Positions 19,930-30,118 of a stretch of 48,515 bases of DNA are shown here, in pieces. The stretch lies in the NCBI RefSeq assembly GCF_028292705.1, contig NZ_JAQGLV010000297.1:1-48515 (forward strand), read 5' to 3'. Position numbers and translations under genes: made by a program. The notes beneath the pieces were generated by a model that saw only the letters and a program-made list of their open reading frames with translations, was not told where the DNA came from and made no database searches. Origin of the DNA: Collimonas fungivorans. GTDB taxonomy: Bacteria; Pseudomonadota; Gammaproteobacteria; Burkholderiales; Burkholderiaceae_D. Position 1 is the stretch's first letter. Each line of letters starts with the position of its first letter.

Positions 19930-21452
19930 AGCCCAACCTCGCCGCGCGACAAAGCCAGCTCACGTACGGCATCGACGAATACTTGCGCGCGATGGGCGTA
20001 ATTACGGAACATGTCGAAACTGGCGCAAGCCGGCGACAGCAATACCGCATCGCCCGCATGCGCCAATTCGGCGGCGCGCGTCACCGCCTCTCCCAGCGTG
20101 GCGCAATCCACCATGGCGATACCTGCCGCCTGTTTTTCGACCGCGGCGCGGATCACCGGCGCATCGCGGCCAATCAGCAGCAACGCGCGGCCGTAGGTGG
20201 CCAGCGGCGCCGCCAGCGGGGCAAAATCCTGTCCCTTGCCGTCGCCGCCGGCGATCAGCAGCAGGCGGCTGGCATTACCGTCACCATCACAGCCGCGCCC
20301 CAGGCCGTTCAAAGCCGCCACCGTGGCGCCGACATTGGTGCCTTTGCTGTCATCGTAATATTCGACGCCGCCGATCGTCGTCACCAGTTCGACCCGGTGC
20401 GGCTCGCCGTGATACTCGCGCAAGCCGTGCAGCAACGGCGCAAAAGGCAGGTCGATGGCGCGGCACAAGGCCAGCGCGGCCAGCGCGTTGGCGGCATTGT
20501 GGCGGCCACGGATCCGCAGCGCGTCGGCCGGCATCAGGTGTTTTACTGAAACCGGCAGCAAGGCCAGTTGTTCCTTCTTGCTGCGCCGCTTTTCGACACG
20601 TTCCTCTTCGTCGCCCGGCACCGCCACCGACAGCCACTGCATGCCGTTGTCGCTCACCAGGCCGAAACAGTCGCCGTCCAGCGGCTCGTCGAAACCGAAA
20701 CTGATGCTGTTGGCGTTGTTGAACTGCATCGTCAATGGATCGTCGCGATTCAGCACCCGTATCGTATCGGCGCTGAAAATGCGCGCCTTGTCGGCCACAT
20801 AGGATTCCATGTCGCCGTGCCAGTCCAGGTGGTCCTGGGTGATGTTCAGGATGGTTGCAGCATCGGCGTGCAGGTTGCAGGTGGCATGCAGCTGGAAGCT
20901 GGACAGTTCCAGCACCCAGACCTGTGGCAAGGCGTCTTTTTCCAGCGCGCTGCGCAAGACATCCAGCGCCGCCGGGCTGATATTGCCGGCCACCTGCACC
21001 GTCAGGCCGGCGCGCTCGCACAGCAGGCCGGTCAGGCTGGTGACCGTGGTCTTGCCGTTGGTGCCGGTGATGGCAATCACCTTCGGCGTATACGAACGGC
21101 TCTCGCGCAATGCCGCCAGGGCTTGCGCAAATACTTCGATTTCACCCCATACCGGGATGTTGCGGTCAGTCGCCGCCGACAGGATTTCCTTCAGCTCGCC
21201 GGTAGGCGCCAGGCCCGGGCTGGTGACAGCGAAGTCGATGCCGTCCAGCAGGTCGACGGCAAAACCGCCTTCTGCGCCGGAGGCGACGAATTCCACCGCC
21301 GGAATTGCCTGTTGCAGCAGCGGCAGGCGTTCCGGTGCGCTGCGGGTATCCGCCACGCGCAGCGTCGCACCGCAGTGCGCCAGCCACAATGCGGATGCCA
21401 GGCCCGATTCTCCGAGCCCTAATACCAGAACATGTTTACCCGTGTAATCCAT
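19926..21452 (-). CDS. murD: UDP-MurNAc-L-alanine--D-glutamate ligase
   Basis: MurD adds D-glutamate to the stem peptide. The 508-residue protein has an N-terminal [12 protein letters not shown], the ATP loop [13 protein letters not shown] near 128-140 and the C-terminal domain with [14 protein letters not shown]. coli MurD has about 438 residues. The extra length is partly a charged segment at about 281-297 (EEER...KKEQ) in the central domain and partly a glycine-rich insert near [11 protein letters not shown]. Long MurD forms are common in Burkholderiales. The gene follows mraY by 20 bases and overlaps ftsW by four. Confidence 0.96.
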   Translation of the reverse strand: MDYTGKHVLVLGLGESGLASALWLAHCGATLRVADTRSAPERLPLLQQAIPAVEFVASGAEGGFAVDLLDGIDFAVTSPGLAPTGELKEILSAATDRNIPVWGEIEVFAQALAALRESRSYTPKVIAITGTNGKTTVTSLTGLLCERAGLTVQVAGNISPAALDVLRSALEKDALPQVWVLELSSFQLHATCNLHADAATILNITQDHLDWHGDMESYVADKARIFSADTIRVLNRDDPLTMQFNNANSISFGFDEPLDGDCFGLVSDNGMQWLSVAVPGDEEERVEKRRSKKEQLALLPVSVKHLMPADALRIRGRHNAANALAALALCRAIDLPFAPLLHGLREYHGEPHRVELVTTIGGVEYYDDSKGTNVGATVAALNGLGRGCDGDGNASRLLLIAGGDGKGQDFAPLAAPLATYGRALLLIGRDAPVIRAAVEKQAAGIAMVDCATLGEAVTRAAELAHAGDAVLLSPACASFDMFRNYAHRAQVFVDAVRELALSRGEVGL

Positions 21453-21472
21453 TACCGCCGCTTACCTTCCGC

Positions 21473-22642
21473 TTACCTGAGCTTCAGAGTTGAAAGTCCA
21501 AACAGCACCAGCATCATCGAGATGATCCAGAAACGCACCACAACCTGCGTTTCCTTCCAGCCTTTTTGTTCATAGTGATGGTGCAGAGGCGCCATCAGCA
21601 ATACCCGGCGGCCGACGCCGAAACGCTTTTTCGTGTACTTGAAATAGATTACCTGCAACATCACCGACAAAGTCTCTACAACAAAAATACCGCCCATAAT
21701 GAACAGCACGATTTCCTGGCGCACGATCACCGCCACGGTGCCGAGCGCGCCGCCCAAGGCCAGCGCGCCGACATCGCCCATGAAGACCTGGGCTGGATAG
21801 GCGTTGTACCAAAGGAAGGCAAGTCCGGCGCCGGCCATCGCGCCGCAGAAAATCAGCAGTTCGCCCGCGCCCGGGATATGCGGGATCAGCAGGTATTTGG
21901 CGAAAGTCACGTTACCGGTCAGATAGGCGAACAAACCCAGCGCAGCCCCTACCATCACGGTCGGCATGATCGCCAGGCCGTCCAGGCCGTCGGTCAGGTT
22001 GACTGCATTGCTGGTGCCGACGATGACGAAATAAGTCAGGGCCATGAAACCCCAGACCCCCAGCGGATAGCTGATGGTCTTGAAAAACGGCACGATCAGG
22101 TCGGCCTTGGGCGGCAAGTCCAGGCTGAAACCGGACTCGACCCAAGCCACAAACAGATCCCAGACCTGGGTATTGTTCGGCGCCGACACCGAGAACGCCA
22201 GGTAGATCGCCGCCACCACGCCGATCACGGATTGCCAGAAATATTTTTCGCGCGAACGCATGCCGTTCGGATCCTTGTAGACCACCTTGCGGTAATCGTC
22301 GACCCAGCCGATGGTGCCGAAACCCAGCGTCACTACCAGCACGATCCAGACAAAACGGTTGCCCAGGTCGCTCCACAGCAAGGTCGAGATGCCGATCGCA
22401 ATCAAGATCAGTACGCCGCCCATGGTTGGCGTACCGGATTTGATCAAGTGCGTTTGCGGACCGTCGGTGCGCACTGCCTGCCCGACCTTCAGGCGCGCCA
22501 GCATGCGGATCACGCCAGGTCCTGCGATCAGGCCGATCATCAACGCCGTCAACGTCGCGAACACGGCGCGAAAGGTGATGAAGTTGAAGACGCGCAGGAA
22601 ACTGAAATCCTGCTGAAAATTTTGTGCCAGCCATAGCAGCAT
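21473..22642 (-). CDS. mraY: Phospho-N-acetylmuramoyl-pentapeptide transferase
   Basis: MraY moves phospho-MurNAc-pentapeptide onto undecaprenyl phosphate, making lipid I. The 389-residue integral membrane protein has about ten hydrophobic segments. Its catalytic loop motifs are [27 protein letters not shown] and the APLHHHYE segment near the C-terminus. The start MLLWLAQNF at 22642 is one base from the murF stop; an upstream in-frame start inside murF is unlikely. Confidence 0.97.
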   Translation of the reverse strand: MLLWLAQNFQQDFSFLRVFNFITFRAVFATLTALMIGLIAGPGVIRMLARLKVGQAVRTDGPQTHLIKSGTPTMGGVLILIAIGISTLLWSDLGNRFVWIVLVVTLGFGTIGWVDDYRKVVYKDPNGMRSREKYFWQSVIGVVAAIYLAFSVSAPNNTQVWDLFVAWVESGFSLDLPPKADLIVPFFKTISYPLGVWGFMALTYFVIVGTSNAVNLTDGLDGLAIMPTVMVGAALGLFAYLTGNVTFAKYLLIPHIPGAGELLIFCGAMAGAGLAFLWYNAYPAQVFMGDVGALALGGALGTVAVIVRQEIVLFIMGGIFVVETLSVMLQVIYFKYTKKRFGVGRRVLLMAPLHHHYEQKGWKETQVVVRFWIISMMLVLFGLSTLKLR

Positions 22643-22643
22643 G

Positions 22644-24062
22644 TTAGTGAGTCCCCTCAGATGTTGTACCGACCAGATGCTGGACAGCACGCTCCATTTT
22701 CATGAAGCGCGACCCTTTGATCAGCACCGTGGTGTCCGGCGTCATGGTCGCATCGAGCGCGGCTAGCAACGCTGCGATGTCGTTAAAGTGTTGTGCCTGC
22801 GGACCGAAGGCGGCGCTGGCGTCAGCCGCCATGTCGCCCAGGGTGAACAGCCGGGCGATGCCGCGCTGCTGTGCATACGCGCCGATTTCCTGGTGGAATT
22901 CGCGTCCTTCGTTGCCGACTTCGCCCATGTCGCCCAGCACCAGCAAACGCGGCGCGGCCGATTGCGCCAGCACATCGATGGCGGCCCGCACCGAATCCGG
23001 ATTGGCGTTGTAGGTGTCGTCGATCACCAGCGCGCCGGCACAGCCGGCTGCTGTCGCCAGCTTGCGTTGCAGGCGGCCGCTGACCGGCGCAAAGGTTTCC
23101 AGGCCGCGCTTGATCGCGGCGACGTCGATGCCGATCGCCAGAGTGCAGGCGATGGCGGCAAGCGCGTTGCGCACATTGTGTTCGCCGGCGGCGGCCAGCT
23201 GCAAAGCGAATATTTGCGGGCCACCCGCGGTGGCGAAGGTAACGATCAGGTCGCTGCCGAAACCATGCGCCGCGCCAGTGTAGCTGCAGCTGACATCGGC
23301 GTCGGCGGTCAGGCCGAAACTGATGCTGCCGGCCTTGCCGGCGGCATAACCGCGCCACAGGCCGGAATACGGATCGTCAGCCGGGAACACCGCAATGCCG
23401 CTGGCCGGCAAGCCGCGTATCACGCTGCCGTTTTCTTCGGCGACCGCGGCGACGCTGGCCATGAACTCCTGGTGCTCGCGCTGGGCGTTGTTGACCAGCG
23501 CTACCGTCGGTTCGGCCAGCGCTGTCAGCAGCGCGATTTCGCCGGGATGGTTCATGCCGAGCTCGATCACGGCAGCCTGGTGGCCGGCCTCCAGCCGCAG
23601 CAAGGTCAGCGGTACGCCGATCTCGTTATTGAAATTGCCGCGCGTCGCCAGCGATTTTTCCGCGCCAAAAGCCGCGACCAGGATCGCGGCGATCATTTCC
23701 TTGACGGTGGTCTTGCCGTTGCTGCCGGTGACCGCAATCAGCGGCAGCGTGAATTGCTGCCGCCAGCGCTGCCCTATCGTACCGAGTGCAACCCGGGTGT
23801 CGCTCACCACCAGCGCCGGCACTGCCAGCGCGGCCAATGTAGCCGGTGTGCGTTCCACCACCACCGCGGCCGCACCTTGGGCGATCACCTGGTCCAGGAA
23901 ATCGTGGGCGTCGAAACGCTCGCCGCGCAAGGCGACAAACACGCAGCCTGGCGTCACCGCACGGCTGTCCGTGCACAAGCCGTTGACCACGACCTGGTCC
24001 TGGCCGGCGCCAACCGAAGGTAATCCCAGCCACGCTTGCAATTGCGACAATGAGACGTTCAT
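22644..24062 (-). CDS. murF: UDP-MurNAc-tripeptide--D-alanyl-D-alanine ligase
   Basis: MurF attaches the D-Ala-D-Ala made by Ddl, completing the pentapeptide. The 472-residue protein has the ATP loop [13 protein letters not shown], the GRLQRK region, [10 protein letters not shown] and VLGDMGEVG, all typical of MurF. The start overlaps the murE stop by four bases (ATGA). It is followed one base later by the mraY ATG. Confidence 0.97.
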   Translation of the reverse strand: MNVSLSQLQAWLGLPSVGAGQDQVVVNGLCTDSRAVTPGCVFVALRGERFDAHDFLDQVIAQGAAAVVVERTPATLAALAVPALVVSDTRVALGTIGQRWRQQFTLPLIAVTGSNGKTTVKEMIAAILVAAFGAEKSLATRGNFNNEIGVPLTLLRLEAGHQAAVIELGMNHPGEIALLTALAEPTVALVNNAQREHQEFMASVAAVAEENGSVIRGLPASGIAVFPADDPYSGLWRGYAAGKAGSISFGLTADADVSCSYTGAAHGFGSDLIVTFATAGGPQIFALQLAAAGEHNVRNALAAIACTLAIGIDVAAIKRGLETFAPVSGRLQRKLATAAGCAGALVIDDTYNANPDSVRAAIDVLAQSAAPRLLVLGDMGEVGNEGREFHQEIGAYAQQRGIARLFTLGDMAADASAAFGPQAQHFNDIAALLAALDATMTPDTTVLIKGSRFMKMERAVQHLVGTTSEGTH

Positions 24063-25591
24063 GCAGCGCCGCCTTTCATCGTGGCCCGCGCAGCCAGCGC
24101 CAGCGCAGTATGGTCGGCATCTAGAAACGGCAATTTCTTTCCTTTTATTTCCTGATAAGTTTCATGTCCTTTGCCCGCCAGCAAGACCACATCGGCCTTG
24201 GCCGCGTGGCGCACCGCCCACAAGATCGCTGCAGCGCGGTCTTCCAGCGCCTGCGCGGCCTGCGGCGCTTTCATCCCGGCCAGGATCTGGCCGATGATGA
24301 GGCTTGGCTCTTCGCTGCGTGGGTTGTCGCTGGTGACGATGACGTGATCTGCGAGTTCCGCCACGGCGCCCATCTGCGGCCGCTTGCCGGGATCGCGATC
24401 GCCGCCGCAACCGAATACGCACCACAGCTCGCCGTTGCGCTGCTGCGCTACTTGCCGCAGGGTATTCAATGTTTTGTCCAGCGCATCAGGAGTATGTGCA
24501 TAATCGATCACTATCAGCGGCGCGTCCTGGCCGCCGAACTGCTGCATTCGACCCGGCACGGCAACCAACAGTTCAATCGCATGCAGCGCAGCATCCCAGG
24601 CCGCGCCTTTAGCCAGCAGCACGCCGAGGATGCCCAGTGCATTGCTGACATTAAACTGCCCTACCAGCTGGGTCTTGACCAGCGCCGAACCGAAAGGCGA
24701 ATCGAGGTGGAACGCCGTGCCGGTCGCATTGGTGCGGATCGCCGAGGCGCGCAGCACCGGAACGCCGGCCGCGTCCACTTCCTCGCAGGTATAGCCGATC
24801 ACCGGAATCGCTGGTTGCTTCTGCTGCAAATGATCAATCAAGCGCAAGCCCATGGCGTCGTCGAGATTGATCACCGCCTGCTGCAATCCGGGCCAGTCGA
24901 ACAACATACGCTTGGCGGCTTCATAGTGCTGTTCGTCGCCGTGGTAGTCCAGGTGATCGCGCGTGAAATTGGTGAACAGGGCGATGTCGACATGCATGCC
25001 GTTCAGGCGCCCTTGTTCCAGCCCGATCGAGGAAGCTTCGATCGCCAGCGCCACTACTCCTTGCCGGCGCATGTTGCTCAGCGCCTGCTGCAACAGCAGT
25101 GCATCGGGCGTGGTGTTGCCGGTTTCCTCGAACTCGCCGCGCTCGCCTTGCGTATAGATTCCTGTGCCCAGGGTGCCGATCACGCCGGTCACCTGGCCCA
25201 GGTGCGACAGCGCATGGCCCAGCCATTGGGTGCAAGAGGTCTTGCCATTGGTGCCGGTGACGGCAACCACCAGCATGTCTTTGTCTGCCTGGTCGTAATA
25301 GCCGTGCGCGATCTGGCCGCTGAGCCGCTTGAGTCCGCTCACTGCGCGATGGGCGACGCGCCATGCCGTATCCCAGGCAAATTTTTCCTTCTCGTACAAC
25401 ACTGCGGACGCGCCGTTCTCCAGCGCCTGTGCAATATAGGCGCGGCCGTCCGCGGCATCGCCGGGATAGGCGAAAAACACGTCGCCGGCTTTCACCTTGC
25501 GCGAGTCAGACACCAGCTCCGCGCCGGCCGGGGCGACGCTGTCCAGCCACTGCTGGATTTCCGGCAATTGCTGTAGCTTAGGCTTTGTCAC
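24059..25591 (-). CDS. murE: UDP-MurNAc-L-Ala-D-Glu--meso-diaminopimelate ligase
   Basis: MurE adds the third residue of the stem peptide. The 510-residue protein has the ATP loop VTGTNGKTSCTQW, the carbamylated-lysine region, and the motif SDNPRSEEP. The DNPR motif is the established signature for meso-diaminopimelate rather than lysine, so the wall is of the Gram-negative type. The start codon is GTG (25591) within a GTGA overlap with the ftsI stop. Confidence 0.97.
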   Translation of the reverse strand: MTKPKLQQLPEIQQWLDSVAPAGAELVSDSRKVKAGDVFFAYPGDAADGRAYIAQALENGASAVLYEKEKFAWDTAWRVAHRAVSGLKRLSGQIAHGYYDQADKDMLVVAVTGTNGKTSCTQWLGHALSHLGQVTGVIGTLGTGIYTQGERGEFEETGNTTPDALLLQQALSNMRRQGVVALAIEASSIGLEQGRLNGMHVDIALFTNFTRDHLDYHGDEQHYEAAKRMLFDWPGLQQAVINLDDAMGLRLIDHLQQKQPAIPVIGYTCEEVDAAGVPVLRASAIRTNATGTAFHLDSPFGSALVKTQLVGQFNVSNALGILGVLLAKGAAWDAALHAIELLVAVPGRMQQFGGQDAPLIVIDYAHTPDALDKTLNTLRQVAQQRNGELWCVFGCGGDRDPGKRPQMGAVAELADHVIVTSDNPRSEEPSLIIGQILAGMKAPQAAQALEDRAAAILWAVRHAAKADVVLLAGKGHETYQEIKGKKLPFLDADHTALALAARATMKGGAA

Positions 25592-27369
25592 AAGCCCTCC
25601 TGCGGACCGTCGGTCGGGATGATGATGTCGGTGACGCTGGAATCGGGCGGCACGTTCAACGCCCGCAAGGCGTTTGCCGCAACCGTCGCGAACACCGGTG
25701 CCGCGACGTCGCCGCCAAAGTGCGAGCCGACGCTAGGCTCGTCCACCATGACCGCAATGATCAGGCGCGGATCGGAAGCCGGCGCAAACCCGACGAAATC
25801 GGCGATATATTTTTTGACGTATTTGCCGCCTTCGATCTTGTAGGCGGTGCCGGTCTTGCCGCCCACGCGGTAGCCTGGAACCTGCGCCTTAGGTGCGGTG
25901 CCGCCCGGCGCGGTAACCCGCTCCAGCATGGCGCGCATGGTCAGCGCGGTCTTTTCCGACACCACGCGCTGGCCGACCGGAGGTTCGCTGACCTTCTGGA
26001 ACGACAGCGGGATCAGGTCGCCGTTGCGGGCAAAGATCGTGTAGGCATGCGCCATCTGGATCAGCGATACCGAGATGCCGTGGCCGTAGCTCATGGTGGC
26101 CTGTTCGATAGGCCGCCACGATTTGAACGGACGCACGCGGCCGGCGACAGCACCGGGGAAGCCGAATTTCGGCTGCTGGCCAAGGCCGACCGTGGTGAAC
26201 ATCTCCCACATTTCCTCGGCCGGCATTTGCAGCGCGATCTTGGCGGTGCCGATATTCGACGACTTCTGGATGATCTGGGCGACGCTCATGTTCCACACCG
26301 GATGCGGATGGGAGTCGCCCACGGTCGCGGTGCCGATCGTCATCTTGTCGGGAACCTGGAACGTGGTGGTGGCCTGCACCCGGTTGGTGTCGAGCGCGAG
26401 CGCCACGGTAAACGGCTTGAGCGTCGAGCCCGGCTCGAAGGTGTCGGTCATGACGCGGTTGCGCAGCTGCGCGCCGGTCAGCACCGAGCGGTCGTTCGGG
26501 TTGTAGCTGGGCAGGTTGGCCAGCGCCAGCACTTCGCCGGTCTTGGCGTCGACCACCACGATGCCGCCGGCCTTGGCCTTGCTCTTGGCCACCGCTTCTT
26601 TCAGCTGGGTAAACGCGATGTACTGGATCTTGCTGTCGATCGACAGCACCAGGTCCTTGCCGTCATGCGGTTCCTTGACCGCCTCGATATCCTCGACGAT
26701 GCGGCCGAGCCGGTCCTTGATCACGCGCCGGCTGCCGGTGGTGCCAGCCAGGTTTTTCTGTTGCGACAGCTCCATGCCGTCCTGGCCGGCATCTTCCACA
26801 TTGGTGAAACCGACCACGTGCGCCATCACCTCGCCTTCCGGGTAGAAGCGCTTGTATTCCTTGCGGGTCTCGATGCCGTCGATGCCAAGCTTGATGATCT
26901 GGTCCGACACATCTTGCTCGACCTGGCGCTTGAGGTAGACGAAATTGCGGTCGGAATCGAGTTTCTTGCTGAGTTCGGCATAGCTCATGTCGAGCAGCTT
27001 CGCCAAGGCCTGCAGCTTCTCTTTCGGCGCCGCCTGCACATCCTCAGGAATGGCCCAGATCGCCTTCACCGGCACTGACGACGCCAGTACCTGGCCGTTG
27101 CGGTCGGTGATCTTGCCACGCGTGGCCGGCAGCTCCAGCGTGCGCGCATAGCGCGACGCACCCTGCTTTTGCAGGAAGTCGGTGGAAATCCCTTGCAGCC
27201 ACAATGCCCGCACAATCAGCGCCAGGAACGCGGCGAACATGGCGAACAGCACCACCCGCGAGCGCCAGACAGGCAGCTTGACCTTGAGCATCGGGCTGGC
27301 CGAAAACGGCACTCCCTTGCCGGCGGCAATCCGTCCTGCGTGGGAGCTGCGCGGGGGATTGCGCGTCAT
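25588..27369 (-). CDS. ftsI: Septal transpeptidase FtsI (PBP3)
   Basis: FtsI cross-links septal peptidoglycan. The 593-residue class B penicillin-binding protein has a cytoplasmic N-terminus of about 35 residues, one membrane segment (about 38-57), a pedestal domain starting RGKITDRNG, and a transpeptidase domain. Its three active-site motifs are S315-T-L-K318, S370-S-N and K505-T-G-T. The N-terminal SSHAGRIAAGKG stretch is polar and slightly longer than in E. coli. Four-base overlaps join it to ftsL and murE. Confidence 0.97.
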   Translation of the reverse strand: MTRNPPRSSHAGRIAAGKGVPFSASPMLKVKLPVWRSRVVLFAMFAAFLALIVRALWLQGISTDFLQKQGASRYARTLELPATRGKITDRNGQVLASSVPVKAIWAIPEDVQAAPKEKLQALAKLLDMSYAELSKKLDSDRNFVYLKRQVEQDVSDQIIKLGIDGIETRKEYKRFYPEGEVMAHVVGFTNVEDAGQDGMELSQQKNLAGTTGSRRVIKDRLGRIVEDIEAVKEPHDGKDLVLSIDSKIQYIAFTQLKEAVAKSKAKAGGIVVVDAKTGEVLALANLPSYNPNDRSVLTGAQLRNRVMTDTFEPGSTLKPFTVALALDTNRVQATTTFQVPDKMTIGTATVGDSHPHPVWNMSVAQIIQKSSNIGTAKIALQMPAEEMWEMFTTVGLGQQPKFGFPGAVAGRVRPFKSWRPIEQATMSYGHGISVSLIQMAHAYTIFARNGDLIPLSFQKVSEPPVGQRVVSEKTALTMRAMLERVTAPGGTAPKAQVPGYRVGGKTGTAYKIEGGKYVKKYIADFVGFAPASDPRLIIAVMVDEPSVGSHFGGDVAAPVFATVAANALRALNVPPDSSVTDIIIPTDGPQEGL

Positions 27370-27638
27370 TTTTCCCCCACCGTCAGATATTGGGTGCGGG
27401 CAGCGGTCAGCGGCACCATGTTCAGGTCGCGCGTGGCGCTGGCTTCAATCCTGGCGTTCTTGCCCAGCGTCGACTGGTCGAGCTGCAACTGGGCCCATTC
27501 GATATCGAGCTGGCGCGACTGGCTGGCCGCCCGTTCCAGCTCGATGAACAGCTGGCGCGCCTGGTACTGCGCGTTGACCAGCGCCAGTGCGCACAACACC
27601 AGCGCCAGCGCCAGGACAAAATTGAGGCGCCCGCTCAC
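27366..27638 (-). CDS. ftsL: Cell division protein FtsL
   Basis: FtsL forms the FtsQLB complex that activates FtsWI. The 90-residue bitopic protein has a membrane segment at about 5-22 followed by a coiled coil (about 25-65). It starts with GTG at 27638, inside a GTGA overlap with the rsmH stop, and its own stop overlaps the ftsI ATG. The sequence is poorly conserved in this family, so the call rests on size, topology and position between rsmH and ftsI. Confidence 0.93.
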   Translation of the reverse strand: MSGRLNFVLALALVLCALALVNAQYQARQLFIELERAASQSRQLDIEWAQLQLDQSTLGKNARIEASATRDLNMVPLTAARTQYLTVGEK

Positions 27639-28609
27639 GGCTGGACTCCGGCAGGCAGGGTAGTGGCCAGGCGCTCGCCGACCCGCATGATGGCGGAACG
27701 CGCGCGTGGATTGTCGGCCACTTCGGTATCGGATGGCTTGACCCGTGCCACCAGCTTCAATTCCGGCTGCGGCAGGTCAACGGCGCGAATCGGCAGGCGA
27801 CGGTCGGGCTGCGGCAGCCTGGCTTTGGAAGCCATGAACTGCTTGACGATCCGATCTTCCAGCGAATGAAAGCTGATCACGACTAATCTCCCTTGCTGGG
27901 CCATCTGCCGAAATGCCTGATCCAGTACTATCTCGAGTTCTTCAAGCTCTTGATTGATGAAAATCCGTATAGCCTGAAAGGTACGAGTGGCCGGGTCTTT
28001 GCCTTTCTCACGGGTCTTGACGGCGTTTGCCACGATCTGGGCAAGCTGTCGTGTGCCAGTAATGGGCTGGACTGTCCGGCCAGCAACAATCGCCTTTGCA
28101 ATCTGAACAGCAAACCGTTCTTCCCCATAATCACGTACCACCTTTCCGATTGTTTGTTCATCTGCGACTGCCAGCCAGGCCGCTGCCGACATGCCGCGCG
28201 TCGTATCCATGCGCATGTCGAGCGGGCCGTCGGCGCGGAAACTGAATCCGCGGCTGGCGTCGTCCACCTGCGGCGACGAGATGCCCAGGTCCAGCAACAC
28301 CCCGTCGACTTGTTGAATGCCTCTTTCCTGCAATGCCTGCGCCATCGTCGCAAAGCTGTCGTGCACGATCTCGAAACGCGGATCGGCTATCTCGGCCGCA
28401 GTAGCGATCGCCTGCGGATCCTTGTCGAAAGCAATCAGGCGGCCGCGCGGCCCCAGGCTCTGCAGGATCTTGCGGCTATGGCCGCCACGCCCGAAAGTGC
28501 CGTCGACATAAATGCCGTCCGCACGCGTACCGGTAATCGCCAACGCACTGACAGCCTCATCCAATAACACGGTGCGGTGCTGGAACTCGGGCACCACTGG
28601 TTCACTCAT
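27635..28609 (-). CDS. rsmH: 16S rRNA (cytosine-1402-N4) methyltransferase
   Basis: RsmH (MraW) methylates C1402 of 16S rRNA in the ribosomal P site. The 324-residue SAM-dependent enzyme has [10 protein letters not shown] near the N-terminus, the SAM loop [25 protein letters not shown], and the C-terminal [16 protein letters not shown]. It is ten bases after mraZ, as in most dcw clusters, and overlaps ftsL by four. Confidence 0.97.
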   Translation of the reverse strand: MSEPVVPEFQHRTVLLDEAVSALAITGTRADGIYVDGTFGRGGHSRKILQSLGPRGRLIAFDKDPQAIATAAEIADPRFEIVHDSFATMAQALQERGIQQVDGVLLDLGISSPQVDDASRGFSFRADGPLDMRMDTTRGMSAAAWLAVADEQTIGKVVRDYGEERFAVQIAKAIVAGRTVQPITGTRQLAQIVANAVKTREKGKDPATRTFQAIRIFINQELEELEIVLDQAFRQMAQQGRLVVISFHSLEDRIVKQFMASKARLPQPDRRLPIRAVDLPQPELKLVARVKPSDTEVADNPRARSAIMRVGERLATTLPAGVQP

Positions 28610-28619
28610 GGCAGGCCCG

Positions 28620-29048
28620 TCAGAACGAAAAATTGCTTAACACTTCGGGCATGCCAGCCGCAACTGCTTGCGACTCGCTCTCGGCCAGCTTGGCCGCATC
28701 CCAAATCTCGAAATGGCTTCCCATGCCCAGCAGCATCACCTCGCGCGTCAGGCCGACGGCCGAACGCAGCTCAGGCGCCACCAGGATCCGGCCGGCCGAA
28801 TCCAGCTCGACGTCGGAGGCATTGCCCAGGAAAATCCGCTGCCAGGCGCGCGCCGACATCGGCCAAGCCGCGATCTGTTCGCGGTGGCTTTCCCAGGTCG
28901 GGCGCGGAAACAGCAGCAGGCAGCCGTGCGGGTGCTTGGTCAGCGTCAAGCGCCCCTCGCACTGGACGGTGAGCGCGTCACGATGCTTGGACGGCACTGC
29001 CATCCGCCCTTTCGCATCGAGATTTAATGCTGACGCACCCTGAAACAC
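28620..29048 (-). CDS. mraZ: Transcriptional regulator MraZ
   Basis: MraZ is a SpoVT/AbrB-like DNA-binding protein that represses its own dcw operon in E. coli by binding TGGG-type repeats 10 bases apart. The 142-residue product has two such domains ([19 protein letters not shown] at the start, and a second copy around [17 protein letters not shown]). It is the first gene of the dcw cluster. Its probable operator, four boxes at 10-base spacing, lies 57-91 bases upstream of the ATG over the -10 region. Confidence 0.97.
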   Translation of the reverse strand: MFQGASALNLDAKGRMAVPSKHRDALTVQCEGRLTLTKHPHGCLLLFPRPTWESHREQIAAWPMSARAWQRIFLGNASDVELDSAGRILVAPELRSAVGLTREVMLLGMGSHFEIWDAAKLAESESQAVAAGMPEVLSNFSF

Positions 29049-29104
29049 CGCACACGCTCCTTAATTTAATCTTGAAAAAATTCTCTGGCGGCATGTAAAA
29101 ATGC

Positions 29105-29139
29105 CCCACAAAAAAACACTTTTCCACACTTCCACCCAC
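29105..29139 (-). promoter_or_regulatory. Candidate MraZ operator, four GTG boxes at 10-base spacing
   Basis: Read on the minus strand, the boxes are GTGGG (29139-29135), GTGTG (29129-29125), GTGTT (29119-29115) and GTGGG (29109-29105). The spacing is exactly ten bases, the geometry reported for MraZ boxes in E. coli. The first box abuts the -10 element and the rest cover the likely transcription start. The outer two match the known TGGG core; the inner two are degenerate. Confidence 0.7.
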
Positions 29140-29166
29140 TTTAGAGGATGCACTATTCTAGGTCAA
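29138..29166 (-). promoter_or_regulatory. dcw operon promoter (Pmra)
   Basis: The minus strand has TTGACC (29166-29161) as -35 and TAAAGT (29143-29138) as -10, separated by 17 bases. Transcription would begin near 29131, inside the MraZ box array and about 83 bases before mraZ. Confidence 0.75.
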
Positions 29167-29538
29167 GCCATTTAGCTGCCGGCAATTGCAAAATACTCGA
29201 GTAAAGTCAATGACTTAGCGCGGGTATCTAACAATCGACCGAGAATGTTCTTACATTGAATTACTAAATAAATGAAGGACTTAGCGCGACATGTAAATGT
29301 CAGCTCTTAGATATACACATGTGTTTGCCACGATTTTGCCGAAACAAAGGTTCACAATTGAACGAGCCTTCCTACATGCAAAATGAGACAAATCGCAGAT
29401 AAAGCGGGGAGTAGGCGGCTTGATAGCGCGCAATGAACTGCTGCAGATGACGGAATAGAATGAAACCCTGCTGTAACAACAGAAACCAACCTCGAACAAT
29501 GCACCACAATCGGGAACACAGCGGACACCGATAGCGGC

Positions 29539-30081
29539 TCAACCTACCAGCCGGCCGCCGCGCACCCGCAAACCCTTTTTCGCAAGATCCGGCGCCAGCG
29601 CACTCAGGTGCGCCAGCGCGTCGCCGCTGTGAGCATGGCAGATCGCTACCGCCAGCGCATCGGCGGCGTCGGTGCCCGGCAAGCCGGGCAACTGCAGCAG
29701 CCGCTGCACCATGTCCTGCACTTGCTGCTTTTGCGCCTTGCCATGGCCGGCCACCGCCTGCTTGATCTGCAGCGCGGTATATTCAGCTACCGGCAAATCC
29801 GCGCTGACCAAAGCGCAAATCGCCGCGCCGCGGGCTTGCCCGAGCAGCAGCGTCGATTGCGGATTGACGTTGACGAAGACTTTTTCGATCGCCGAACAAT
29901 CCGGCGCATAGGTGCGGATGACCTCCGAAACGCTGGCCAGGATCACCTTCAGGCGCTGCGGCAGATCGGCGTCCGGGGTCTTGATGGTGCCCGACGCGAT
30001 ATAGCTGAGCTTGTTGCCCTGCTTGTCGATGACGCCAAAACCGGTGGTCCGCAGACCGGGGTCGATACCGAGGATTTTCAT
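29539..30081 (-). CDS. ruvC: Crossover junction endodeoxyribonuclease RuvC
   Basis: RuvC cuts Holliday junctions as part of the RuvABC resolvasome. The 180-residue protein begins [14 protein letters not shown] and has the four acidic catalytic residues expected: D7, E66 (SAIEKVF), D138 and D141 ([14 protein letters not shown]). ruvA and ruvB are not in this window. It follows purH after 37 bases and is probably read with it. Confidence 0.97.
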   Translation of the reverse strand: MKILGIDPGLRTTGFGVIDKQGNKLSYIASGTIKTPDADLPQRLKVILASVSEVIRTYAPDCSAIEKVFVNVNPQSTLLLGQARGAAICALVSADLPVAEYTALQIKQAVAGHGKAQKQQVQDMVQRLLQLPGLPGTDAADALAVAICHAHSGDALAHLSALAPDLAKKGLRVRGGRLVG

Positions 30082-30118
30082 ATAACCAGACGATGACCGA
30101 AGCGCCGGTCGCTGCTAC

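Larger units (their letters stand above)
29049..29538. other. 490-base spacer between ruvC and mraZ
   Basis: Apart from the mra promoter and MraZ boxes at its left end, I see no gene. The stretch is visibly more AT-rich than the flanking genes. It holds two copies of GACTTAGCGCG (29212-29222 and 29278-29288) and a weak six-base-pair hairpin at 29468-29482 that may end the ruvC transcript. A 72-codon frame on the minus strand (29281-29499) has no plausible start context or family resemblance. Confidence 0.7.

Noticed and set aside
29281-29499. 72-codon minus-strand frame in the ruvC-mraZ spacer
   Set aside because: No ribosome-binding site, unusual cysteine- and serine-rich composition, no family features; AT-rich spacer easily yields such a frame.
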